Below are positions 18,713-27,321 of a stretch of 64,000 nucleotides of DNA, in pieces; positions within the stretch are counted from its first letter, which is position 1; every line of letters begins with the position of its first letter. Below the pieces are notes generated by a model. The model was not told the DNA's origin and did not search any database. It was given only the letters and a program-made list of their open reading frames with translations. The position numbers were made by a program, and so were the translations under genes. This DNA is from Phocaeicola vulgatus (GTDB taxonomy: Bacteria > Bacteroidota > Bacteroidia > Bacteroidales > Tannerellaceae): the NCBI GenBank assembly GCA_022009975.1, contig CP091733.1, positions 2,462,501 through 2,526,500 on the forward strand, written 5' to 3'.

Positions 18713-19459
18713 TCAAATGAACCTTTTATCTAATAACTTAATGAAATCTTGTACCGTTTCATCATTCATATCCCAACGGAGCTGCGTTTTGACATATTCT
18801 AACGAATCTTGCAACGTATGGATTTCATTTAATGTGGATATCACTTGATTCATCAAGTTTTCATCACCTTTAAAAAGTTCCCTTTTAAAACGGAAACGGT
18901 CATTCAAGCTAAATGCCTTACGGAAATCCGACAAGTTTTTCTTCTCCAAGATATCATGCAATGAGATATTTGACTTTGACTGGACAGTGTGTGCTGGCTG
19001 GTTGACCGACAATCTATCTTCTCTTTCTTGAATCAATATCTTTTCTTGCTCTGGTTCTTGTGATATTTTAGTCACTTCCGAAACCGGTTGAGGAATATCA
19101 TCTGTTTTAGAAACCGATTCTACCGCCGGCTGATTCGTCAAAATAGGCCGTTCAGCCTCTTCTATATTATGTTTGACAGACTGAATGTTCTTTTTGCACG
19201 TTTCAGCCATCGCTTTGTATTGCTCTAACAAAACAGATAAATGATTCAGCTCCTCTTGTTGCTCAGCCAAACGAATATTCAACCGTTGCAGTTGCTCATT
19301 CTCTATTGCTTTTAGCTTTTCCAAAACAGAATATGCCAAGTTGCAAGTACGGCTTAACGACAAGGCAGGAAGAACCTCTTCTTGTTTTAACCCGTTCACC
19401 AATGTTTCCAAATTACGAATATCCGCAAGCAGATAATCAAACTTTTCCTTACTGTCCAT
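18713..19459 (-). CDS. Conserved coiled-coil protein of unknown function
   Basis: A 248-residue cytoplasmic protein with no signal or membrane segment. An N-terminal helical part with coiled-coil heptads (about 20-115) leads to a low-complexity linker (about 120-165), then a compact C-terminal domain (LHDILEKKNLSDFRKAF, RFRFKRELFKGDENLM) seen in conserved Bacteroidales proteins encoded beside rsmI and tdk-type genes. Function not known. Start 19459 follows a TACATTTG box at 19485-19492. Confidence 0.65.
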   Translation of the reverse strand: MDSKEKFDYLLADIRNLETLVNGLKQEEVLPALSLSRTCNLAYSVLEKLKAIENEQLQRLNIRLAEQQEELNHLSVLLEQYKAMAETCKKNIQSVKHNIEEAERPILTNQPAVESVSKTDDIPQPVSEVTKISQEPEQEKILIQEREDRLSVNQPAHTVQSKSNISLHDILEKKNLSDFRKAFSLNDRFRFKRELFKGDENLMNQVISTLNEIHTLQDSLEYVKTQLRWDMNDETVQDFIKLLDKRFI

Positions 19460-19484
19460 TTTATTCAAAATCCCATTATAATCG

Positions 19485-19492
19485 CAAATGTA
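19485..19492 (-). promoter_or_regulatory. Bacteroidales -7 promoter box (TACATTTG on minus strand)
   Basis: Exact TAnnTTTG match 26 bases upstream of the ATG at 19459, with TTTG sequences further upstream that could serve as -33. Likely promoter of the coiled-coil/rsmI/HAD leftward run. Confidence 0.45.
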
Positions 19493-19545
19493 TTTATTTC
19501 TGCCAAATAAAGTAGCAAATTCTGCTAATAATTCTTCTATTTTGC

Positions 19546-20958
19546 TTATTCTTTAAATTGTTTAGGCAGATTAACCAAATAGACTCTACTCGTGGCACGA
19601 GTTATGGCGGTATAAAGCCAACGATAAAAGCCCTCATCAATCATCTCTTCCGTTATATATCCAAAGTCTACAAAGACATTTGCCCACTGTCCACCTTGTG
19701 CTTTATGGCAAGTTACGGCATAAGCGTACTTTACCTGCAAAACATTATAATGAGGGTCTGTTTTCATTTTATTGATTTTACCGGCTTTCGTAGTTATGTC
19801 CCCATAATCTTCCAACACAGAATAAAATAATTTGTCATTTAATTCCTTGGACAAAGCAGGAGTGTTCGATTGCAAAGTGTCCAATAAGACCTTAACATCC
19901 AGTTCCAAATCATAATCAGGGAAGCGGGCAATGATATCCGCAAAACGGAAACCGTACATTTCATAAACACGACGGACTTTCACAACTTGAACGATTTCCC
20001 CATTAGCTATAAACCCAATTTCTTTCTGTTCATTCGCCCAATAATAATTATTCCGTGCAATCATCAACCTATCTCCGCTTGACAATTCCTCTTCCCTGTA
20101 AAGGACGCGGTTCCTTATACCATTATTATATATATTAGCACGATTGTTCGAACGTGTGACAATAATGGTATCATCCATTCCGTCACGGCTGTAAGCAGAT
20201 GAAATCTCTTCTATCAAATCTTCCCCGCTGATTTCTTGAAAATCCGGGAAACCCGTTGTCAAGATAGGAAAGTCGAAAGTATTCCCTTCTCGCAAGCACT
20301 CTCTCAATAGCGTTGCATTATATAATATTCCCGAATCCTTTTCTTGACGAATCACTTGAGTAAGCAAAACAGTTGAAACATCCAAACCATATCCTTTCAA
20401 TACATCTACGTTCAAAGCAGGGCTTTCCGGCTGCATGACAGGTGGCAACTGCGCCTCATCTCCTATAACCATCAAATGACATCCGGCACCACTATAAACA
20501 TACTGAATTAAATCATCCAAAAGCCTTCCTGTACCAAAAAAATAAGAATCTGTGCAATCATTTGTTATCATTGATGCTTCATCTACAATAAAAATTGTAT
20601 CTTTGTGCAGATTTGGAGCAGATAGGAAACCGACCGGTTCATTTGAAAAGGCTTTTTGCCTGTAAATACGTTTATGAATCGTATAGGCTTTCTGTCCGGC
20701 ATAAATGGAGAATACTTTTGCAGCTCTACCTGTAGGTGCGAGCAGGACTGTTTTCAGTTTAAGTGCAGAAAGCGTTTTTACTAATGCGCCTACGAGTGAA
20801 GTTTTGCCGGTTCCCGCATAACCTTTCAACAACAACAAGGAGTCGTCCTTGGGAGAAGAAAGGAATTCAGCCATCACAGAGATGGCATTTTCCTGCTCAA
20901 CAGTCGGATTATGGGGGAAATTTAAGCAAATTTGGGTTGCTAAGAAACTATTTATCAT
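19546..20958 (-). CDS. RecD-like ATP-dependent DNA helicase
   Basis: A 470-residue superfamily 1B helicase. Walker A is LKGYAGTGKTSLV, Walker B FIVDEASM, with motif III GDEAQLPPV and C-terminal motifs YAVTCHKAQGGQW and YTAITRAT. It is shorter than RecD2 and lacks the long N-terminal extension; it is the compact form common in Bacteroidetes, sometimes annotated as AAA family exodeoxyribonuclease V subunit alpha. It likely acts in DNA repair or replication-fork processing. ATG 20958 is preferred over an upstream TTG. Confidence 0.85.
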   Translation of the reverse strand: MINSFLATQICLNFPHNPTVEQENAISVMAEFLSSPKDDSLLLLKGYAGTGKTSLVGALVKTLSALKLKTVLLAPTGRAAKVFSIYAGQKAYTIHKRIYRQKAFSNEPVGFLSAPNLHKDTIFIVDEASMITNDCTDSYFFGTGRLLDDLIQYVYSGAGCHLMVIGDEAQLPPVMQPESPALNVDVLKGYGLDVSTVLLTQVIRQEKDSGILYNATLLRECLREGNTFDFPILTTGFPDFQEISGEDLIEEISSAYSRDGMDDTIIVTRSNNRANIYNNGIRNRVLYREEELSSGDRLMIARNNYYWANEQKEIGFIANGEIVQVVKVRRVYEMYGFRFADIIARFPDYDLELDVKVLLDTLQSNTPALSKELNDKLFYSVLEDYGDITTKAGKINKMKTDPHYNVLQVKYAYAVTCHKAQGGQWANVFVDFGYITEEMIDEGFYRWLYTAITRATSRVYLVNLPKQFKE

Positions 20959-21008
20959 TTTCCGCAATATTTTTTTGCGATAAAGATAGTGTATTAAATA
21001 TTCTTTTT

Positions 21009-21016
21009 TAAATTTG
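21009..21016 (+). promoter_or_regulatory. Bacteroidales -7 promoter box (TAAATTTG)
   Basis: Exact TAnnTTTG match 36 bases before the ATG at 21052, in an AT-rich spacer divergent from the helicase gene. Confidence 0.45.
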
Positions 21017-21051
21017 CCGAACGAAATAAATTCAAAAAAATTATATAAACC

Positions 21052-21741
21052 ATGAAAGTTACTTTGAAGATTTTATTGGCAGCCGCTATTGTGGCGTTGG
21101 TTTACTTGTGTTATAAAAGTATCACAGGTCCGATTGAGTTTAACAGCGAAAAGGGAGCACGTGACAATGCTATCATTGCACGCTTGATCGACATTCGTAA
21201 AGTTCAAATCGAGTACAAGAACGTGTACAAGACTCATGCCGGAAGCTTTGATGACTTGGCTAAATTCTTAAATGAGAAAAAATTGCCTATCGTTATTAAA
21301 GAAGGTGTATTGAGTGATGAACAGTTGGAAAAAGGCATGACTGAAAAGAAAGCCGTTGCTTTGATTGAAAAAGCAAAGAAGACTGGAAACTGGAAGGATG
21401 TTGAGAAAGAAGGCTTGACAGGATTCAGACGTGACACATCCTGGGTTTTGGCTAAGGATACTTTGTTAGGTGCAAACTACGATGTCGCAAATATGCGTTA
21501 TGTGCCAGGTGTTCCGGGTGATAAGATTGAGTTCCACATGGATACTGCAACTTTGAAATCTGGTTCTGGTTACGAAATCAAGGTATTCGTTTGTGACGTA
21601 CCTTTCAAATCTTATTTGCGTGACTTGGATCCTCAGTTGTCATTCAACTTGATTGACAAGGCTGAAAAGCAAGGCAAGTACCCTGGATTGCGTGTTGGTT
21701 CATTGGATGAAATCAACAATAATGCAGGTAACTGGGAATAA
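21052..21741 (+). CDS. Membrane-anchored conserved protein of unknown function
   Basis: A 229-residue protein with one N-terminal transmembrane helix (about 5-22) and a soluble domain: KGARDNAIIARLIDIRKVQIEYKNVYKTHAGSFDDLAKFL, then a Lys/Glu-rich helical part and a C-terminal region with PGLRVGSLDE. The architecture resembles pilin-like or secretion-associated proteins with one helix and a repeat-free exported domain. It is strongly biased to GCT/GGT/TTG-type codons like pckA, suggesting high expression. No function assigned. Confidence 0.7.
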   Translation: MKVTLKILLAAAIVALVYLCYKSITGPIEFNSEKGARDNAIIARLIDIRKVQIEYKNVYKTHAGSFDDLAKFLNEKKLPIVIKEGVLSDEQLEKGMTEKKAVALIEKAKKTGNWKDVEKEGLTGFRRDTSWVLAKDTLLGANYDVANMRYVPGVPGDKIEFHMDTATLKSGSGYEIKVFVCDVPFKSYLRDLDPQLSFNLIDKAEKQGKYPGLRVGSLDEINNNAGNWE

Positions 21742-21757
21742 TATGAAGCATTAACTT

Positions 21758-22584
21758 ATGGCAATTCATATTCCTGAGTTATTAACCAGCAATTCTGAAA
21801 CTTTATAGGGTCCATCCGGTTAGAACCGGGTGGACTTTCTTTTTCAGGATACCAGCCCTATGTGAAAGGTAGCTTTTTCTATGCAGAAGAGAAATGGGAC
21901 CGTCGTGGATCTTACATAGAATGGATAAAGGAGTTCTTCTTTACACATGAGTGGTTAACTCTCACTTTCCAGAAACTATATGTCATAGAGGCACAAGCCG
22001 ATTTCACAATTGTCCCTTTGGCATTCTACATAGAACAAAATAAAGACAGGCTCTTTCCTTTCGTATGTGGACATCATGAAGATAAGGTCATTTCCTCAGA
22101 ATGGAAAGATGCGAAGCAGGTCATTCTCTATTCCATGAACAAAGAATTGTATGATTTCTGCCTTCGTTCTTTAAATGCTCCTACTTTTATTTGTTCCCAG
22201 GTTCCTCTATTCAAGTGGTGGAGAAATGAGAGTTTGAATAAGATATTCAAACAAATCCACCTCAGTATCGACAACGGCAGATTGAATATTGCGTGCTTTG
22301 CTCAAGGTTCACTTCTATTTTCCAATTATTACCATGTGAAGAACTTGGAAGACATGCTTTACTATACATTATATATATGGAAGCAATTCAATTGGAATGC
22401 GGAATGCGACCAAGTGCATATTTGCGGAAATGCGAACCTTGTAAATGATTTCGCTGCAGCTTTACGCACCTATATCAGACAAGTAAATATATTAGGAATT
22501 CCTTCAGACATTTATTTAATGGGCGATGATTTACTCAATGCCCCAATTGACATCATAGCATTATCTATCAATGAGAATAATTAG
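21758..22584 (+). CDS. DUF3822 family protein (frameshifted)
   Basis: A conserved Bacteroidetes protein of about 275 residues. The true start is the ATG at 21758 (MAIHIPELLTSNSET). The frame ends at a TAG, but one base added to TTT at 21802-21804 joins SETF to IGSIRLEPGGLSFSGYQPY and the long downstream frame. The fold is thought to be ASKHA/actin-like as in DUF3822 proteins; partner and function unknown. It overlaps rsmD by 14 bases, so the two are translationally linked. Confidence 0.7.
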
Positions 22585-23152
22585 TGGGAAATATGGACGT
22601 AGACGCTTTGACGTCCCATCGTCATTCAGTGCACGGCCGACAACGGACTTGGCAAAAGAGAACCTGTTCAATGTGCTTTCTAATTTAATTGATTTTGAAG
22701 ACTTGGATGCTCTTGACCTTTTTGCCGGAACAGGTAGCATTTCATTTGAACTGTTATCACGCGGATGCAAATCGGTCACTTCAATAGAAAAGAACAACGC
22801 TCATGCTACATTCATATCCAAAGTAGTAAAGGAGTTGAAAGATGATAATATACATATTATAAAAGGTGATGTTTTCCGCTTCTTGAAAAATGCAGCAGCG
22901 GAGAGCTTTGATTTCATTTTTGCCGATCCTCCATACGCACTAAAAGAGCTTCCGGAAGTGCCTAATATCATTTTCGAAAGGAAACTACTGCGCCAAGGTG
23001 GTATTTTTGTCATGGAACATCCCGCATCCTATGACTTTTCACAACTTCCTTTCTTCGACCAACATCGCGTTTATGGTGCTGTAAATTTCTCTATTTTCAT
23101 CAATAGAGAAGAACCTGACTTAGAGCAAGGGGGAGAAAAGGCGCATGAATGA
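22571..23152 (+). CDS. rsmD: 16S rRNA (guanine966-N2)-methyltransferase
   Basis: A 193-residue Rossmann methyltransferase that methylates G966 of 16S rRNA. It has RIISGKYGRRRFDVP, RPTTDLAKENLFNVL, LDLFAGTGSISFELLSRG (SAM site) and the catalytic FADPPYAL (NPPY-type) motif. It begins inside the DUF3822 gene, and its 3' end overlaps the convergent cls end by about 33 bases. Confidence 0.92.
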   Translation: MRIISGKYGRRRFDVPSSFSARPTTDLAKENLFNVLSNLIDFEDLDALDLFAGTGSISFELLSRGCKSVTSIEKNNAHATFISKVVKELKDDNIHIIKGDVFRFLKNAAAESFDFIFADPPYALKELPEVPNIIFERKLLRQGGIFVMEHPASYDFSQLPFFDQHRVYGAVNFSIFINREEPDLEQGGEKAHE

Positions 23153-24554
23153 CTCGGAGAAGCGTTTACGCAACGGACGCTTCAACCACAAAAGCAGAGT
23201 AATTCGTTTGCACTGTTCCATATCATGCATGAAAATCTTTCATCTGGACGGCAAAATCGGATTGGTAAACAAATGCATTGATTTCAAAATTATGTTCCAA
23301 ACTACGGAAATCCATGTTGGCAGATCCTATGCAGCATAAGTAATCATCGCTCAGCAATAACTTGGCATGCAAAAATCCGGGTTGGTAAAAATAAACCTTC
23401 ACTCCTGCCCGGATCATATCTGCCAAGAAAGACCGGGACGCCAAATTTGCCATTCGCGTATCAGAACGTTCCGGCAACATAATCCGGACATCAATGCCGC
23501 CTCTTGCCGCTATCTGCAAAGCTTGGTTCAATGCTTCCGTTGGCAAGAAATAAGGTGTTTGAATATAAACATACTTCTTCGCATTCGTGATGGTATAAAT
23601 TTCCGCTTGGGAGAGGATTCTCCACGGACCCACTGGTCCACTTGTCACAATCTGCATGATATTATCGCTTCCGACGTGAACGGAAGGATAATAAACCTTA
23701 CCATTTATAATCTCCTTGCTTACAACATACCAATCCAACAAAAAAGCAGTTTGCAAACCTTGAACTCCTTTCCCGGTTATCCGGAAATGAGAATCTCTCC
23801 AAACGCCCCATTTCAAACCTTCCACATATCTATCCGCAACGTTCATTCCTCCCATATAGCCAATGTTTCCATCTATAACCACCACTTTTCGGTGGTTACG
23901 ATAATTGACCTTGCTGGAAAATATAGGGAAAACCACTTTCAAAAATGGATAAACCATTACTCCTTCCCTTTTCATCGCTTCAAAAAACCGATTCTTCACA
24001 TTCCAACAACCCACATCGTCGTACATGACACGCACCTCAACACCTTCTTGAGCTTTGCGAATCAACAATTCTTGTAAACGACAGCCGGTTTCATCATCAC
24101 AGAAAATATAATATTGTATATGTATATGATGCTTTGCCCGGCGAATATCTTCAAATAAATCATGGAACTTATCCTTCCCATTCGTATAGATCTTCAAGTC
24201 ACTTCCATAAAGCAAGGGCGCATCTTTTGTTTTATTCAGCAATGTGGCAAGCTCCTTATAAGGTTCACGCACCACACAGCTATCCGCCTGCATCTTTCCT
24301 GTACGCGGATGTTTCATAATGCGTCGATAAGTCTTTCGGGATATGATACGTTGCCTTCGGTTGTCTTGGCCAAACCAAATATAAAAAATGAGTCCTAAAC
24401 CGGGAACAAGCATAAGGACTATTACCCACGGAATCGTTTTCAGCGGATTTCGGTTTTCTGCTATGATTACTAATATCAGACCGAGGATTGTAATCGTATA
24501 AAGCAGAACAAAGAGCATTCCAAACAATATTTCAACAATAGATGTCCCCTGCAT
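23120..24554 (-). CDS. cls: Cardiolipin synthase (phospholipase D family; frameshifted near 3' end)
   Basis: Membrane enzyme that condenses two phosphatidylglycerols into cardiolipin. It has two N-terminal helices (about 5-60) and two HKD motifs: NHRKVVVIDG in the first half and FLHAKLLLSDDYLCCIGSANMD in the second. The visible frame stops early at 23223. One base added to the T-run (AAAA at 23232-23235 on the plus strand) extends it through LKRPLRKRF and RLFSPLL, the usual cls C-terminus, to a stop at 23120. Start 24554 (MQGTSIVEI) is preferred to an upstream Met because it begins at the first membrane helix. Confidence 0.88.
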
Positions 24555-24595
24555 AAATATAACTTTATCGAGGCTAAAGTTACATATTATTTCAG
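24510..24595. repeat. Copy 1 of a duplicated cls 5' segment
   Basis: The start and leader of cls. It recurs in diverged form at 27215-27301. The first 31 bases are identical, the rest similar with small indels, and both end in CATATTATTTCAG. The pair brackets the 24.6-27.2 kb island. Confidence 0.7.
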
Positions 24596-24641
24596 TGAAC
24601 CACAATATTTCCCGACTAAAATATCCGGACTTCGTCCATGC

Positions 24642-24872
24642 GTGTCCGAAATCACACAAGGGTTGATCAGGCGAATATTACCCTCTCGAAATAGGATAAA
24701 ATGTATCGAAAAAAACTTTGACCCGGATTATGAAGCCTATTTGTGGATTGGCGATGACGGACACGGCAGAAATGGCGCACCTTATCATATCAAGGATATT
24801 GTGTCGGATATGGAAGAAGCCGAAGAACAGATATACGAGTTGCTGCAAGCTCTTGAAGTTGAATTTATCTAA
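24642..24872 (+). CDS. Small acidic protein of unknown function (possible 5'-truncated gene)
   Basis: A 76-residue frame starting at a GTG. The product is protein-like and acidic (NFDPDYEAYLWIGDDGHGRNGAPYH, then a Glu-rich helix). The frame stays open upstream into the duplicated cls leader without an ATG, so it may be the 3' part of a gene cut at the island edge. No family recognised. Confidence 0.4.
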   Translation: MSEITQGLIRRILPSRNRIKCIEKNFDPDYEAYLWIGDDGHGRNGAPYHIKDIVSDMEEAEEQIYELLQALEVEFI

Positions 24873-24931
24873 TGTTTACAACTATGACTTTATCGGACAT
24901 TTTCTGTATTTGGTTTTTGAATTTATTTTAA

Positions 24932-25504
24932 TTACTCAACTATTTTATCAGATGCTGTGAGTGTAATGGCTATTCCTGCATCGCACTCTGCATTTCTAAA
25001 GTCATCAGTTATATCCATAGCTTTCATGCTATTGGTGATTGTCCCAATTTTGAACCAAATCGGTATCTCCTTATTTAGCTCAATCGGTGTCTCCCGATCA
25101 ATTTTTGTTCCGCCAATCCCCATGGATTCATCAAATTGAGTTTCCAAAGTTGGGAAACTGTACTTAACATGACCGCTCTCATCAATGGTATATAAATCAC
25201 AGCTGGTTTCGGTTAGTCTAACGGCTATTCTCCCAGTCAGATGGTCAATATTTCCGACAGTCATTCCATCTTCAGCCCATTCTCCATCACGATAAACCCA
25301 AACCGATATTGCATACGATTTTACAGTCTCATCAAAAGAAATATCAAAGAATTGAATTTCATCATCGAACAAATCGAGGACTTCCATCGTTTCATCTGAT
25401 AATTCACTTGGCTTTATATACATTGTCGAGTGCTTATTTTGTGAACACGCACGTAATGTAAAAATAAGCACCCCAACAAGTAATGCATATATAATTTTCT
25501 TCAT
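24932..25504 (-). CDS. Small lipoprotein of unknown function, probably horizontally acquired
   Basis: A 190-residue protein with a signal sequence and an Ala-Cys lipidation site (FTLRACSQNKH). The beta-rich mature domain (DDEIQFFDISFDETVKSYAISVWVYRDGEWAEDGMT) resembles small Firmicutes lipoproteins rather than neighbouring Bacteroidales genes. Start 25504 (MKKIIYALL) is chosen for the signal. It is followed upstream by hairpin-rich spacer DNA of foreign appearance. Function unknown. Confidence 0.55.
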   Translation of the reverse strand: MKKIIYALLVGVLIFTLRACSQNKHSTMYIKPSELSDETMEVLDLFDDEIQFFDISFDETVKSYAISVWVYRDGEWAEDGMTVGNIDHLTGRIAVRLTETSCDLYTIDESGHVKYSFPTLETQFDESMGIGGTKIDRETPIELNKEIPIWFKIGTITNSMKAMDITDDFRNAECDAGIAITLTASDKIVE

Positions 25505-25795
25505 CTCATGCCCTCCAAAATCAATATTTTCCAGTTCCAAACTTGCTGGCGGCGAACAGCATTTTATGCTGTTTGCGGACGGCAAGTCCACAGGGGATAG
25601 CCGCTTTAGCGGCGCAAGGGGGTGTAGCCACCTTGACGGAACGAAGTGACGAAACATTCTCCGTCTAGCAGTTTCTTTCTGCTGACGGAGAATGAAGCTC
25701 CGCAGGACGCACGATACTCCCGACAGGAGAGTATAGAAGTGCGCCCTTTAGTTCCTAAAGGGATTTTATCAGTTCGGTAAACTTGAAGTTGACGA
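25505..25795. other. Hairpin-rich non-coding spacer, foreign appearance
   Basis: About 290 bp without a credible gene. Several strong stems are visible: an interrupted 16-bp stem built on CATTCTCCGTC and GACGGAGAATG at about 25658-25694, a GAACAGCAT/ATGCTGTT stem near 25555, and CTTTAG/TAAAG near 25750. GC is higher than in the flanks. The text resembles spacer DNA of gut Firmicutes integrative elements, judged from memory only. Confidence 0.45.
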
Positions 25796-26332
25796 TTACT
25801 TGTTAGTGAATCTGCCCAACTCTGCAAACAAAGCAGCAACAAATATACATTCAACCAAGATAAGCGTGAGTGCAATAAAAAGTTCAGAAAAAATACACCC
25901 TATAACAAGTGATAAAACAGGGATGATAATTGCGAATATCCGATAGCTTATCGACTTATATAACCACGAATATGGCAATAAATGTGCACCAAATACCATT
26001 GCATAGACCATTACCATTTTATCGGGTACAGCGTTAAATACCCACATTACAATCAATAAATACAAAAACTGATTACAGGTAAATAGAAATCCTACATTAC
26101 CGAGCGGATCGCTTTTATCAAAGATATCGACCTTTAATATTTTACCAATCGCCCAAGAAATCGGTAATAACGGGCATGAGCAACAAAATACAAGCAAATT
26201 CTCTGTATTTTGTGGCAAGTCCAACAATATTACAATTAGTATCAATAACCATATAATTATAGAAGCACATATAAACGGTAATCCTTTTTTCTGCTTAATT
26301 GCTATATTGCTTCTTAATTCATCCAAGCACAT
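25796..26332 (-). CDS. DUF7010-family membrane protein
   Basis: A 178-residue protein with about six hydrophobic helices. The N-terminus ELRSNIAIKQKKGLPFICASIIIW and the motif MVYAMVFGAHLLPYSWLYKS match the DUF7010 pattern, a family best known from Firmicutes. No catalytic residues are evident. Presence in a Bacteroidales chromosome beside foreign-looking spacer supports horizontal transfer. Function unknown. Confidence 0.65.
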   Translation of the reverse strand: MCLDELRSNIAIKQKKGLPFICASIIIWLLILIVILLDLPQNTENLLVFCCSCPLLPISWAIGKILKVDIFDKSDPLGNVGFLFTCNQFLYLLIVMWVFNAVPDKMVMVYAMVFGAHLLPYSWLYKSISYRIFAIIIPVLSLVIGCIFSELFIALTLILVECIFVAALFAELGRFTNK

Positions 26333-26342
26333 CTTCTTTCCT

Positions 26343-26401
26343 CCAAGCTAGATATTCCGGCGGATAGTCGGCCACCGATTCCGGTGATACTCGGCCACCT
26401 G
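26343..26401. mobile_element. Remnant of an IS21-type terminal repeat
   Basis: On the minus strand, repeated GGTGGCCGA and CACCGGAAT/CGCCGGAAT units occur in tandem, the multi-repeat end typical of IS21-family elements (CCGGAAT...GTGGCC). No istA/istB genes and no opposite end are present, so this is a fragment. It forms the last codons of the truncated DUF6577-like gene. Confidence 0.55.
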
Positions 26402-26698
26402 AGTTAGATTTGCAAAGATATCATATTTCGCAAACGGAAAATCCGATTGCAACAAACCGTAAACCTCCTTCACTTTCTCTATCGGTTGGGGTGAAAAGAC
26501 CTGTTTCATCACTTTGGCATACGTTCCCCGCCCGGTTCTGACCAGTACATTTTCATTCACGAGCTTGAACAGATACCAGGACAAAGAAGACTTTTTGATG
26601 CCTGTCTTCTCTTGTAGATAAGCAAACAAATCTCCTAAACTAAAGTCACGATGAACTTCAGCATAGTCAAGTATGAATGTCGTCGTCTCGTTGCTCAT
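26348..26698 (-). pseudogene. DUF6577/AbiEi-like winged-helix protein, truncated by IS remnant
   Basis: The N-terminal 97 residues (MSNETTTFILDYAEVHRDF through FPFAKYDIF) look like the winged-helix part of DUF6577/AbiEi-type antitoxin-like proteins of Bacteroidetes, normally about twice as long. The C-terminal half is missing. The frame runs into the IS21-like end (LTQVAEYHRNRWPTIRRNI) and stops. The partner toxin-like gene, if any, is absent. Not expected to be functional. Confidence 0.6.
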
Positions 26699-27214
26699 GT
26701 GATTATTATTCCTTTCTTCGACTGCAAAGGTAACAAATTTTCGGCACTAATTCAAAATAGTGCCGATATTTTGCGGCTAATTAAGGTGAAAAATCTCTCT
26801 TTTTTGTGTAAGTAGGACTTATCGGTGGGACTAAACCAATTCAGCCGCAGAGAGGACGACTCTCTACGGCTGAACAGAACAAATAACAGATTTTATACTC
26901 ATCGGTGCATCCCGCCGCTGTATTCCACCTCCTCTTTTTGATATTGCTCCAAAAAAACATACCGTTGTTTTGAAAAAAACATCACGAGGAATTTTTGAAA
27001 ACGTCCAATGTTTTTGAAAAAACATTGGACGTTTTTTTAAAAACAACGGTTGTTTAAAACGAGCCATCGTCATCAAAATACAAACATCTAATAATGAGAT
27101 AAATACATATTCGCTCTTGTAGACAAACATAGTTGTATCCCGAAACAACTCCGCTGTTTGCAACTATGGCACAGCCCTCAATGATAAGTGATTTTTTATC
27201 GTCACAAAGCCGGG
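26699..27214. other. Intergenic region with nested cruciform (26961-27050)
   Basis: No supported gene. The main structure is a perfect 15-bp stem (27001-27015 with 27018-27032, arm ACGTCCAATGTTTTT) with a minimal loop, enclosed by an outer 11-bp stem (ACCGTTGTTTT at 26961-26971 with AAAACAACGGT at 27040-27050). A 99-codon frame runs through it on the minus strand, but its composition looks like translated repeat. Possible strong terminator or repeat element. Confidence 0.5.
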
Positions 27215-27301
27215 AAAGAGCATTCCAAACAATATTTCAACAATAAAAATCCCCTGAATAATTATGCAATTTTACTGAGAGTAAAGTACATATTATTTCA
27301 G
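27215..27301. repeat. Copy 2 of the cls 5' segment (degenerate)
   Basis: Diverged duplicate of 24510-24595. The cls start ATG is ATT here and the frame is not continued, so it is non-coding. It lies directly after the stop-side of the outer-membrane barrel gene and probably marks the far edge of an insertion between that gene and cls. Confidence 0.65.
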
Positions 27302-27321
27302 GGGATTAAACTATTTTCTAA

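Noticed and set aside
26348..26698. Active toxin-antitoxin or Abi system
   Set aside because: Only half of one gene is present, fused to an IS end, and no partner gene is next to it.
26864..27163. A 99-codon frame on the minus strand
   Set aside because: It spans the nested hairpin; the Phe/Lys-rich product looks like translated repeat DNA.
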